From assembly GCF_014174375.1 (NCBI RefSeq), contig NZ_JABEQE010000011.1, forward strand, positions 87,191 to 151,190: DNA of 64,000 nt, in the 5' to 3' direction. Made by a program: the position numbers and the translations under genes. This stretch comes from Gluconacetobacter asukensis. Its GTDB lineage: Bacteria; Pseudomonadota; Alphaproteobacteria; Acetobacterales; Acetobacteraceae. Under the pieces are notes generated by a model. It was not told the origin of the DNA, did no database searches, and saw only the letters and a list, made by a program, of their open reading frames with translations. Of this stretch, positions 18,368 through 26,554 are shown one piece after another; within the stretch, counting starts at the first letter, position 1, and every line of letters starts with the position of its first letter.

Positions 18368-18847
18368 TCAATGGCCCAGGAAATGCTCCCTGGAATGGGA
18401 TTGCGGGCGGGTCAGGACCACATGGGCGTGGCAGCGCGGCGTGCCGTAGGTGCCATGGATCTCAACCCCTTCCGGCGTGCCTTCGAACACCATGGGAAAG
18501 GGCTTGTGGTTCATGTCGCTCAGCACGAGCTGGGCGTGGAAATGGCCCGGTGTCGCATCGCGCTGGCCGCGCAGGGTGTGCGCGCCGTCGGCGGGGGTGA
18601 AGGCAATGCGCTTGCCTTCGATCTGCAAGGTCGACGGGGCCCGCGTCTCGGGGCAGATGCCACGGTCGGCGACCAGCGTGCCGGTCCAGATCCCGAGCGG
18701 ATCGCGGGCCGCATCGTCGGCCGCTCCGGCGGCCCGCGACAGGCCGCCCGTCGACAGGGCGAGGATGAGGGCGCCCATCATCGTCGCGCGCCCCAGGCAG
18801 GCGCGACGGGAAACGGGCAAAGGGTGGTCCAGTCGGAAGAGGGACAC
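18368..18847 (-). CDS. Secreted protein of unknown function
   Basis: 159 residues if the GTG at 18847 is used, chosen because a GGAG lies about eight bases upstream. The N-terminus has SRRACLG before a hydrophobic stretch ([13 protein letters not shown]), which could be a Sec or Tat-like signal. The mature part reads [19 protein letters not shown], then an even beta-type composition and ends in [12 protein letters not shown]. No family is recognised. It sits on the minus strand between guaA (divergent) and the CocE-like gene and may share a transcript with the latter. Confidence 0.6.
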   Translation of the reverse strand: MSLFRLDHPLPVSRRACLGRATMMGALILALSTGGLSRAAGAADDAARDPLGIWTGTLVADRGICPETRAPSTLQIEGKRIAFTPADGAHTLRGQRDATPGHFHAQLVLSDMNHKPFPMVFEGTPEGVEIHGTYGTPRCHAHVVLTRPQSHSREHFLGH

Positions 18848-19031
18848 GTTCGGGCTCCGTAACACCTTGGTCTGGCCCCTTATATGGCGGCGGCCGGCCC
18901 GTTGGACCATAGGGTCCCGCCCGCTCCGGGCTTGCACTATATTCTGTGTCGACGCATATCCGGCTCCTGCACGGCCCGCCCGGTCGCGCAGCGCGCCCTG
19001 CGACCGTAACGCCGCGACCGAAAGAGCAACG

Positions 19032-20654
19032 ATGAGCGACGATGTGAAGACCGCCGGTTCCACCCAGACCCTGCCCGAGGATACGACGACGCTGGACGCC
19101 GCGTTGCATCAGGACCGGATTCTGATCCTGGATTTCGGCAGCCAGGTCACGCAGCTGATCGCCCGCCGTGTGCGCGAAAGCGGCGTCTATTGCGAAATCT
19201 GGCCGTTTTCCACCGACGCGGCGCGGATCCGCGCCTTCGCCCCGCGCGGCATCATCCTGTCGGGCGGCCCGGCCAGCGTGCTGGACGAGAACGCGCCCCG
19301 CATCCCTGATGTCGTGTTCGCCCTCAACGTGCCGGTGCTGGGCATCTGCTACGGCCAGCAGGCAATGTGTTTCCAACTGGGCGGCGCGGTGGAAACGCAC
19401 GCGCATCGTGAATTCGGCCGCGCGCATGTCGATATCGTCGAGGATTGCGCGCTGTTCCGTGGCACCTGGACGCGAGGCGGGCGCGAGCAGGTGTGGATGA
19501 GCCATGGCGACCGGGTGACGAAGCTTCCGCCCGGCTTCCGCGCGGTGGCCGTCAGCGAGGGCGCGCCCTATGCCATCATCGCGGATGAGGGGCGGCGCAT
19601 GTATGGCGTGCAGTTCCACCCCGAGGTGGTGCATACGCCGCATGGTGCGGCCCTGTTGCGCAACTTTACCCACGGCGTGGTGGGTTGCCAGGGCACCTGG
19701 ACCATGGCCGGGTTCCGCGACATGGAAATTGCCCGTATCCGCCAGCAGGTCGGGTCGGGCCGGGTCATCTGCGGCCTGTCGGGCGGGGTCGATTCCTCGG
19801 TGGCGGCGGTGCTGATCCACGAGGCGATCGGCGACCAGCTGACCTGCATCTTCGTCGATCCCGGCATCCTGCGCGCCGGCGAGGCCGAGGAGGTGGTCAA
19901 GACCTTCCGTGGCCGCTTCAACATCAAGCTGATCCACCGCGACGCGTCGGACCTGTTCCTCTCCGCCCTGGAAGGCGTGACGGACCCAGAGGTGAAGCGC
20001 AAGACGATCGGCCGTCTGTTCGTCGAGGTGTTCGAGGAAGAGGCCGCGAAGCTGGGTGGCGCGGAGTTCCTGGCCCAGGGCACTCTGTATCCGGACGTGA
20101 TCGAAAGCGTCAGCTTCACCGGCGGCCCGTCGGTGACGATCAAGTCGCATCACAATGTCGGCGGCCTGCCGGAACGCATGAAGATGCAGCTGGTCGAGCC
20201 GCTGCGCGAACTGTTCAAGGACGAGGTTCGGGAACTGGGCCGCCAACTGGGGATTCCCGAGGCCATCGTCGGCCGCCATCCGTTCCCCGGGCCGGGCCTG
20301 GCCATCCGCATTCCCGGCGCGATCGATCGCGACAAGCTGGCGCTGCTGCGCCAGGTCGATACGGTTTTCCTGGAAGAAATCCGGGGTGCCGGCCTGTATG
20401 ACGCGATCTGGCAGGCCTTCGCGGTCCTGCTGCCGGTCCGCACTGTCGGCGTGATGGGCGACGGCCGCACCTACGACTATGCCTGTGCGCTCCGCGCAGT
20501 CACCAGCACCGATGGCATGACGGCCGATGTCTATCCGTTCGACATCGGCTTCCTGAACCGCGTCGCCAGCCGCATCGTGAACGAGGTGCGCGGCATCAAT
20601 CGCGTGACCTACGACATCACGTCGAAGCCGCCCGGGACGATCGAGTGGGAGTGA
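19032..20654 (+). CDS. guaA: GMP synthase (glutamine-hydrolysing)
   Basis: 540 residues, full length. The class I glutamine amidotransferase comes first ([14 protein letters not shown], catalytic Cys in [15 protein letters not shown]), then the PP-loop ATP pyrophosphatase ([15 protein letters not shown]) and the C-terminal dimerisation domain ([14 protein letters not shown], ending KPPGTIEWE). It converts XMP to GMP. A non-conserved N-terminal extension of about 28 residues precedes the GATase domain. The 3' end of guaA is an established integration site for genomic islands, and an integrase remnant follows. Confidence 0.97.
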   Translation: MSDDVKTAGSTQTLPEDTTTLDAALHQDRILILDFGSQVTQLIARRVRESGVYCEIWPFSTDAARIRAFAPRGIILSGGPASVLDENAPRIPDVVFALNVPVLGICYGQQAMCFQLGGAVETHAHREFGRAHVDIVEDCALFRGTWTRGGREQVWMSHGDRVTKLPPGFRAVAVSEGAPYAIIADEGRRMYGVQFHPEVVHTPHGAALLRNFTHGVVGCQGTWTMAGFRDMEIARIRQQVGSGRVICGLSGGVDSSVAAVLIHEAIGDQLTCIFVDPGILRAGEAEEVVKTFRGRFNIKLIHRDASDLFLSALEGVTDPEVKRKTIGRLFVEVFEEEAAKLGGAEFLAQGTLYPDVIESVSFTGGPSVTIKSHHNVGGLPERMKMQLVEPLRELFKDEVRELGRQLGIPEAIVGRHPFPGPGLAIRIPGAIDRDKLALLRQVDTVFLEEIRGAGLYDAIWQAFAVLLPVRTVGVMGDGRTYDYACALRAVTSTDGMTADVYPFDIGFLNRVASRIVNEVRGINRVTYDITSKPPGTIEWE

Positions 20655-20822
20655 TTTTGGTCTATCCGGGCGTATCCAAAACTACGCCACAGTAAGATCT
20701 AACCAACGGAAAAAGATAAATAATTAGTCCAATATCTGTCGATATCCATTGGTGGGCAGAGATCGCGTCCGTCGGCCCGTGTGACGGACCTCGCGCATAT
20801 TGATCGCGGGGAAATTTGAAAG

Positions 20823-20862
20823 TACCGTCAGGACAGATGAGGCTCCTGACGGTATTTTTTTT
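20823..20862 (+). terminator. Strong intrinsic terminator downstream of guaA
   Basis: A perfect 11-bp stem (TACCGTCAGGA at 20823-20833, TCCTGACGGTA at 20844-20854) with a 10-base loop is followed by eight T residues (20855-20862). This is a textbook rho-independent terminator for plus-strand transcription. It is about 170 bp beyond the guaA stop and directly upstream of the integrase remnant, so it would insulate that gene from guaA read-through. Confidence 0.85.
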
Positions 20863-20949
20863 GCGCTAAGCTTCTGACAATACGCCGTCTTTTTCGACGA
20901 GAGCCCCCCAAAAAAACCGCGTGACGGTACTTTTTGGAGGTGGTCCACC

Positions 20950-21147
20950 ATGTTGAAGGACGCTGCGATCAAGGCGCTGAAATCAAAAGATAAAATCTAC
21001 AAAGTGACCGATCGCGACGGCATGTATGTGCGCGTCGCGCCATCGGGCGCCCTTTCATTCAGGCTGGACTACCGGCTCGATGGTCGGCGCGAGACGGTCC
21101 ATCTGGGCAAGTACGGACGAGACGGAATCTCGCTAGCGCGAGCTTGA
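20950..21147 (+). pseudogene. P4-type tyrosine integrase, N-terminal remnant
   Basis: 65 residues matching only the N-terminal arm-binding domain (DUF4102-like) of P4-family integrases: MLKDAAIKALKSKDKIYKVTD, then YVRVAPSGALSFRLDYRLDGRR and LGKYGRDGISLARA. Complete integrases are about 400 residues, and the catalytic R-H-R-Y domain is absent. The frame stops exactly where the unrelated reverse-strand epoxide hydrolase begins, which marks a deletion or rearrangement junction. Its place right behind guaA identifies the left border of a genomic island. A GGAGG sits close upstream of the start. Confidence 0.85.
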
Positions 21148-21161
21148 GAGCTGTGCCTGCC

Positions 21162-22316
21162 CTATTGCCGAAGCGGCCGAAAGAACGCCCTGATATCTTC
21201 GGCCAGCAGTTTGGGTTGTTCGAGTGCAGCGAAGTGCCCGCCCGCCGGCATCTCCGTCCAGCGGGTCACAGGAAATACCCGCTCGACCCAACTGCGCGGT
21301 GGCGTCGGCAGTTCATAAGGGAACACGGCCACGCCGAGGGGAACGTCCACGCGCTCACCCACTTCGAAGGCAAGTGGGTTCAGACGGTTCTCCTTGTAGA
21401 GGCGCAATGATGCATCGACATTTTCGGAGAACCAGTAAAGCGAGATGTCGGTGAGCAAGACATCGAGGGGAACGCCAGACTGTGGAGCATTCCGCCTGTC
21501 GGTCCAGGTATGGAACTTCTCGGCGATCCAGGCAGCAAGCCCGACCGGGCTGTCCGTTAGCGAGAACGCCAGCGTTTGCGGCTTGGTGGCCTGTAGGGCG
21601 GAGTAGGCTCCTTCCTCCGCCGAGAAACGACCGGCACGTTCAAGGAAGCTGTTTTCCTCGGCTGAGACCGGCTGGCTCACATTGACGATCCCTGGTTTGA
21701 AGCTGCCGGGGATGTAGTTCACATGAGCGCCCAGAATGCTTTCTGGAAAAAGCCGCGCGAGCCACATCGACACGCCTGCGCCAATATCGCCACCTTGTGT
21801 TGCGAACCGTTCATAGCCAAGCTCGCACATCAATTCGCGCCAGAGCATGGCGATCGTCTTCGAACTCGTCCCAGCCTTTGTCGGGCGCGCGGAGAAGCCG
21901 AATCCGGGCAGTGAGGGAATCACCACGTCAAATGCGTCTGCGGGATCGCCTCCGTGCGCGCCAGGGTCGGTCAGCAAAGGAAGGATGTGCTCCATTTCGC
22001 AGAAAGAGCCTGGCCAGCCATGTGTCAGGATGAGCGGGATAGGCGCAGGGCCGATACCTTTCTGATGAACGAAATGAATGTCAGTGCCGCCAACATCCAG
22101 CAGGAATTGTGGCAGGCAATTCAGTCGTTGTTCCTGGCTGCGCCAATCGAAGTTGTGAAGCCAATATTGAACGAGTTGCCGGATCTCGGTCAGACTGGCG
22201 CCATCCGCCCAACTCGTATCATCGAGTACGACCGGCCATCGCACCGCCTGCAACCGTGCTCTGAGGTCAGCGATCGCATCGTCGCTGACATGAATCTTAT
22301 ATTCACGTATTCCCAT
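21162..22316 (-). CDS. Epoxide hydrolase (alpha/beta hydrolase with EHN domain)
   Basis: 384 residues, full length. It has an N-terminal epoxide hydrolase domain (about 1-110), oxyanion HGWPGS, LPGFGFSA, nucleophile Asp in the GGDIGAG elbow, lid-domain Tyr residues and a C-terminal His in MPAGGHFAALE. It opens epoxides to diols by an ester intermediate. It lies between the integrase remnant and a broken TetR-family gene on the same strand, so the regulator that probably once controlled it is lost. Confidence 0.9.
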   Translation of the reverse strand: MGIREYKIHVSDDAIADLRARLQAVRWPVVLDDTSWADGASLTEIRQLVQYWLHNFDWRSQEQRLNCLPQFLLDVGGTDIHFVHQKGIGPAPIPLILTHGWPGSFCEMEHILPLLTDPGAHGGDPADAFDVVIPSLPGFGFSARPTKAGTSSKTIAMLWRELMCELGYERFATQGGDIGAGVSMWLARLFPESILGAHVNYIPGSFKPGIVNVSQPVSAEENSFLERAGRFSAEEGAYSALQATKPQTLAFSLTDSPVGLAAWIAEKFHTWTDRRNAPQSGVPLDVLLTDISLYWFSENVDASLRLYKENRLNPLAFEVGERVDVPLGVAVFPYELPTPPRSWVERVFPVTRWTEMPAGGHFAALEQPKLLAEDIRAFFRPLRQ

Positions 22317-22425
22317 CTGAATTTCCTATCTTGGCGCGGCGTGCCGATGAAGCAACATCATGTTGTGCGCTGTAAGCATCAAGCGCCTCCGCCTGCTTCC
22401 CGACTAGGGGTTTCCGTAGGGCGTG

Positions 22426-22733
22426 TCAGGCTCCAGGCCGATTTGTCAGGATGGTGCTGGTAATGAGATTGAAGAGATGATCGGATCGTGAAACAAACGC
22501 CCGTTGGCTGACCAGCCAGCCGAGCCCCGACATCAGGGCGAACAGGTCGTCCGAATCCATATCCTTGCGCGCCGTTCCCTCGGCCTGGGCACGAAGAAGC
22601 AGTCACGCGCCGGCCGAGTGCACCGCTGCACATGGCGCATAGAGCGCGGAGTTCGGGTCTGCGTGGGCGCTGGCCATCAAGGCAACAACGCCGCTGTAGC
22701 TGCCAACGAACGCCACGCCTTCGCGAAACCAGG
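22426..22733 (-). pseudogene. TetR-family regulator, C-terminal remnant with nonsense codon
   Basis: Minus-strand translation gives FREGVAFVGSYSGVVALMAS, then HADPNSALYAPC, an in-frame TGA at 22603-22605 and then LLLRAQAEGTARKDMDSDDL, FALMSGLGWLV and a true stop at 22426. This is the ligand-binding C-terminal domain of a TetR regulator. The aligned position is usually Arg, so CGA-to-TGA is the simplest cause. The DNA-binding N-terminus is missing, replaced by IS3-type sequence from about 22735. It probably regulated the adjacent epoxide hydrolase gene. Confidence 0.75.
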
Positions 22734-23060
22734 ATGGCTGGCCGGCAAGGCGCTGGAACGCGACGTGCGCGAGTTGCCGCAGGCCAATGAAATCCTGCGG
22801 AAAGCGTCGGCGTATTTCGCCGAGGCGGCGCTCGATCCCTTCTGCCTATCTTCCAACGATGCTACGCATCGCCGGAACCTTCCGGCAGGCTTTGCCTTTT
22901 TCGGAAATGAGGACATTCGTTGACACGCCCCGTGGGAATACGGGGTCGAGCCGATCTGCAGGATGCTGAAGATCACCCGGTCGGCCTATTATGAGCGGCT
23001 GCGCAAACCGGTCTTCACCAATCCCGAGGCGGTTCAGAGTGGATCACTCATGTGCCATCG
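22734..23060 (+). mobile_element. IS3-family insertion sequence remnant (orfA and orfB fragments)
   Basis: The plus strand reads LERDVRELPQANEILRKASA and YFAEAALD, the end of an IS3-family OrfA (leucine-zipper region). Next comes MRTFVDTPRG in one frame and WEYGVEPICRMLKITRSAYY in another, the start of OrfB with a one-base frameshift near 22940. The integrase catalytic part is missing. It is debris and does not encode an active transposase. It interrupts the TetR pseudogene. Confidence 0.75.
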
Positions 23061-23084
23061 GCGAAAGGGTTTTTTAACAGTCTG

Positions 23085-23864
23085 TTAGAATGTGTAACCT
23101 GCACCCACGATGAAAATGGTCATGAAGGACGGTCTACTATAGGATTCGTAGGAGCGGACCGCATTTGAACCGCCATTTGAAACGCTCATATGTGCATCGA
23201 GCGCGCCGAACTGGCGCGACATGCTGATGAGCCAGTCGTACTGGACGCTGCCGGATCGGATATAGGCTCGGGCAGAGCCCGTCTCGCCATTCAAATATGT
23301 CAGCAGACCCAAATGCGCGCTCAGCCGGATTCCTGCCACCAGACCCGTATTGCCGCCCAACTCGGCATAGAACGTCTGATTGTTCGATTTCCAGTAATCG
23401 GGAGAGTAGTAGAGATGAAGGGAGACGTGACGCGAACTGAGGCCCGTGTAGACCTCGCTATACCCGATGCTTGTACCCCCTGGGCCGACGCCGATATATT
23501 CCGAGTGCGTCACCCCGGCATCGGCGGAGAGCCACAAGCCCAGGCGCCTGGCATAGCCTGCGTCGCCAATGATACCGGTGAGCCCCGGATGGTTGCGATC
23601 GGGGAGCGCCCCCAGAGCGGATCCGTTGAAGAACAGGCCCGACGTTAAATCATACGAAAGATCCAGCCTGCCAACGGGGCGTCCGCCAGTGACGGAGATG
23701 CCACGTACTTCATAATTGTTTTGCAGGCCCATCTGGCCGGCCACCTGCGCATGAGCGCGGCCGCAGCACATGATGGCCAGGGTGGCGGCACCCAGAACAT
23801 GCACGCCCGGAAAACGAAAGGAAGAAAAAGCCGATTTATCTCCCCGCCATGATGGCGTGCGCAT
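23085..23864 (-). CDS. TorF-like outer membrane beta-barrel protein
   Basis: 259 residues from the ATG at 23864; an upstream start at 23921 would overlap the protease gene more. The hydrophobic segment VHVLGAATLAIMCCG ends in AHAQ, a signal peptide. The mature part has alternating beta strands (LDLSYDLTSGLFFNGSALGA, SLHLYYSPDYW) and ends in FIVGAGYTF with a terminal Phe, as expected for barrel insertion. It resembles the TorF family of putative porins. It overlaps the S8 protease stop by 29 bases, making it the last gene of the ECF operon. Confidence 0.75.
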   Translation of the reverse strand: MRTPSWRGDKSAFSSFRFPGVHVLGAATLAIMCCGRAHAQVAGQMGLQNNYEVRGISVTGGRPVGRLDLSYDLTSGLFFNGSALGALPDRNHPGLTGIIGDAGYARRLGLWLSADAGVTHSEYIGVGPGGTSIGYSEVYTGLSSRHVSLHLYYSPDYWKSNNQTFYAELGGNTGLVAGIRLSAHLGLLTYLNGETGSARAYIRSGSVQYDWLISMSRQFGALDAHMSVSNGGSNAVRSYESYSRPSFMTIFIVGAGYTF

Positions 23865-25113
23865 GGATTGGGCAGTCACAGTCGCATGGTTTTCCAGCAT
23901 GCAATAATGTAGCACAGGCATCGATCACTCCTCCTGTCAGCCGAGGCGTGGCCAGCAGGGCAACAGGAGCATTTTTGCGGTCCTCACGGAGCAGCGCAAC
24001 GAGTCCGCTGACATGAGCTGCGGCATAAGAGCTGCCATGGGCCAGGGCCCACTGGCCGCCCGGCTGCGTCGTCGGCACGTCCTCGCCAGGGGCGAGGTAG
24101 ACGCCTGATGGCGCGGTGGACGCGGAATCGATATCCACCGGAATGACATCGGGTGCGGAGGCCGGAAACCCGCCTTGGGGCAATGTCGGGTCGTACGCTG
24201 CAACGATCACTATGCCGCGATGAGCAGCTATATCGATCAGGTTCGCGAGCAGGCGGTCAGGAGGACCTGAAAGGCTGAGATTGATGACGTCAGCAGAGTG
24301 TTCAATAGCGTATTGCAGTGCCTTTGCGAGGCTGAGGCTGTCACAGACAGTCGGCGCCGTCTGCTTTGTGGCATCGGTCTGCCAGCAGGCGCGTAGCGCC
24401 ATCAGCTTCGCCCGAGGTGCTACGCCGGCGATACCAATGGCGTTGCCGGCCTTCGCCGCAATCACGCCTGCGACGCCAGTGCCATGCGTCTCGGCTGGTC
24501 CGTTGTCGGTGTCGACGAAATTCTCGCTGGAGACGAACTGGCCCGCAAGGTCGGGATGGTCAAGCTGAACGCGGCTGTCGACCACCGCGACGACCACGCC
24601 GCGCCCTGTTGCGACCCGGTGGAGGGCTGTCAAATTCCAGGCGGTGGTCACCGGCTGGAGGTCTGCCAGGGGGTCGTTAACAATGGGTGAGGGCGATGCT
24701 TCGGCCCTGTAGAGATGCATCGCCTGGGACCACAGAACGTTACTGTCGTCAGAAATGCGTTTTATCGCGGTTTCAACCGTATCGCCTGGCCCGACCTGCA
24801 TAACGTAGCAGTCCACGCCCAGCAGGGGCATTTGCCATCCGTTGCCGACAAACGCCAGCCCGTAGCGATGGGCGATATCCTCCGCGCGCCGTCTCTGCGC
24901 AGCGATGGTGAACGCGTCGGCGTAATCCCCGCCATAGGACGCGCTGGGCCGGTGATGGTCCGGTGGAATGCGAAGCATCACGAGGATCTGCCGGGCATTC
25001 GTGGCCACTTCGCGCGAGGCGGCCGGCATATTGGGCAACATTAAACCCAGAAGCAGGACAAAAATGGTCTGAACCGCGCGGCACCAGGCCAGGGCAGCCA
25101 CTTTACGCGTCAC
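23836..25113 (-). CDS. Subtilisin-like serine protease (S8), secreted
   Basis: 425 residues starting at a GTG placed immediately after the anti-sigma stop. A signal segment (TIFVLLLGLMLPNMPAASRE) and a propeptide-like region (about 40-140) precede the S8 domain. The catalytic Asp lies in VAVVDSRVQLDHPDL, the His in ETHGTGVAGVIAA and the Ser in AHGSSYAAAHVSGLVA. The Asp context is VVDS rather than the usual VIDTG. It is encoded between an anti-sigma factor and a porin-like gene, so a role in periplasmic signalling to the sigma factor is plausible but unproven. Confidence 0.88.
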   Translation of the reverse strand: MTRKVAALAWCRAVQTIFVLLLGLMLPNMPAASREVATNARQILVMLRIPPDHHRPSASYGGDYADAFTIAAQRRRAEDIAHRYGLAFVGNGWQMPLLGVDCYVMQVGPGDTVETAIKRISDDSNVLWSQAMHLYRAEASPSPIVNDPLADLQPVTTAWNLTALHRVATGRGVVVAVVDSRVQLDHPDLAGQFVSSENFVDTDNGPAETHGTGVAGVIAAKAGNAIGIAGVAPRAKLMALRACWQTDATKQTAPTVCDSLSLAKALQYAIEHSADVINLSLSGPPDRLLANLIDIAAHRGIVIVAAYDPTLPQGGFPASAPDVIPVDIDSASTAPSGVYLAPGEDVPTTQPGGQWALAHGSSYAAAHVSGLVALLREDRKNAPVALLATPRLTGGVIDACATLLHAGKPCDCDCPIHAHAIMAGR

Positions 25114-25755
25114 TCATCGCATATCACCGTCGATCGGTTCCGCGACGGTGACGTTGCTGTTGCTCCGGAGCCGGGACAGGGCCGCTGCACGCTGGTCATC
25201 GGCCACGTGCAGCACATAGGCATCAGACGTGGTGGGGCCATCCACAATCCTGGCCTGGTTCTGCGTCAGCACCGTGCGCAGGATGGCTTCGGACGTGTCT
25301 GGCTTGAATTTCACAATGACATTGCCAATGCTGGGATGAGGTGACCCACCAAGTGTCCGGTAGAGTGGCAGCGGTTTCACCAGCAAGAAAATCGCGACCG
25401 AAGCCGCCGCTGCAAATGCCATCGCTCCGGAGACCAATCTTCGGCTGCTGCGAGCATGTTGTCTCGGCTGCGGCCGCTTCATATCTGCCTGACCGGCTTC
25501 GATACGCGCCTTCATCGCGGCCCACCCCTGATCGACATCGCCCGGAAGCGCCCTGATCTTCCGCGCCTGGGCCCGTTCCATCCGCAAATCCTCACGGCAC
25601 TCCGCACATTCAGCGAGATGCCGCTGAACGAGCGCCCTGTCGGTATCGCCGAGCGTGCCGGTCACAAACCAAGGCAACAATAGCTTGGTTTGGCTGTGCG
25701 GGGAGTCGTCGAAACGGCTGATGCCCATCTTAATGGACTCGATAATGTCCACCAT
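25114..25755 (-). CDS. Zinc-finger anti-sigma factor with S8-propeptide-like periplasmic domain
   Basis: 213 residues. The N-terminal anti-sigma zinc-binding motif is HLAECAEC (about residues 46-53). One membrane helix (SGAMAFAAAASVAIFLLV) lies at about 108-125. The periplasmic part (about 143-210) reads NVIVKFKPDTSEAILRTVL and ARIVDGPTTSDAYVL, ending VTVAEP. That pattern resembles the prodomain/inhibitor I9-type fold of subtilases. The start follows a TAGGAG site that overlaps the sigma gene stop, so the two are coupled. Confidence 0.82.
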   Translation of the reverse strand: MVDIIESIKMGISRFDDSPHSQTKLLLPWFVTGTLGDTDRALVQRHLAECAECREDLRMERAQARKIRALPGDVDQGWAAMKARIEAGQADMKRPQPRQHARSSRRLVSGAMAFAAAASVAIFLLVKPLPLYRTLGGSPHPSIGNVIVKFKPDTSEAILRTVLTQNQARIVDGPTTSDAYVLHVADDQRAAALSRLRSNSNVTVAEPIDGDMR

Positions 25756-25764
25756 AATGGACTC

Positions 25765-26373
25765 CTAGATCCAATCCGGCAGAGTGCCGTCCAACAGGCG
25801 ACGCAGCTGACGCCGCGCATGGAACATGCGGGTCTTCACGGTACCGACTGGGCATGACATGATGTCAGCGATCTCCTGATAGCCAAATTCCTGAAAATAA
25901 GTGAGTTCGAGAACCTCGCGGTGCTCGACAGAGAGGCCTTCCATCGCTTCCAGGAGCAGCTCCCGGTTGCGCCGGCGGCCGAGATTGTCTTCCGGGCTGA
26001 GTTCGGGGCTTACCTGTGACTCCGCGTTCTCGTCTTCCATCGGGTCCTGGTGATTTCGGAGCGCCTTCATGGACTTGCGGTAGGCGATGCCGAATATCCA
26101 GGTCGATAGCCTGCTGTCGCCCTTGAACGAATCCGTGTGGTCCCAAACCACCATCAGCGTGTCATTTACAACCTCTTCAACAAGATGGGGACGATGAACG
26201 CGTTTAAGCACAAAGCGTGCGAGACGATCATAATAGCCGCGATAGAGTTCTTCAAAGGCAACCATGTCTCGCGCCCGGATGCGCTCCACCAACAGCGCAT
26301 CGTTGTTGTTTCGGGCAACTGGCTGGCGCCGCGCAGCTTCCACGCTGCGGTCGCCCAAATCTTGGTCCCCCAT
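25765..26373 (-). CDS. ECF-type RNA polymerase sigma factor
   Basis: 202 residues from the ATG at 26373, chosen because AAGGAA precedes it at good spacing; an upstream in-frame ATG exists at 26454. Region 2 (FEELYRGYYDRLARFVLKRV, then DTLMVVWDHTDSFKGDSRLS and TWIFGIAYRKSMKAL) and region 4 (LEAMEGLSVEHREVLELTYF, GYQEIADIMSCPVGTVKTRM) are complete. Regions 1 and 3 are absent, as in ECF factors. It leads an operon with its anti-sigma, an S8 protease and a TorF-like porin. Confidence 0.92.
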   Translation of the reverse strand: MGDQDLGDRSVEAARRQPVARNNNDALLVERIRARDMVAFEELYRGYYDRLARFVLKRVHRPHLVEEVVNDTLMVVWDHTDSFKGDSRLSTWIFGIAYRKSMKALRNHQDPMEDENAESQVSPELSPEDNLGRRRNRELLLEAMEGLSVEHREVLELTYFQEFGYQEIADIMSCPVGTVKTRMFHARRQLRRLLDGTLPDWI

Positions 26374-26554
26374 GCTTATTCCTTTTGGTGCCCTGGAGCG
26401 CGTCCAAGGTTCAAGATTCAATTTATTCGCGAAAATTTTCATGGGCGCCACCACTAATAACGACCTCTCTCCGCGATCGAACGTTTCAGCGGCCGGATGG
26501 AACTAAGCTGTGGGGAAAGCACACAATGATGTGTGCAACGACAAGGTATCGTGA

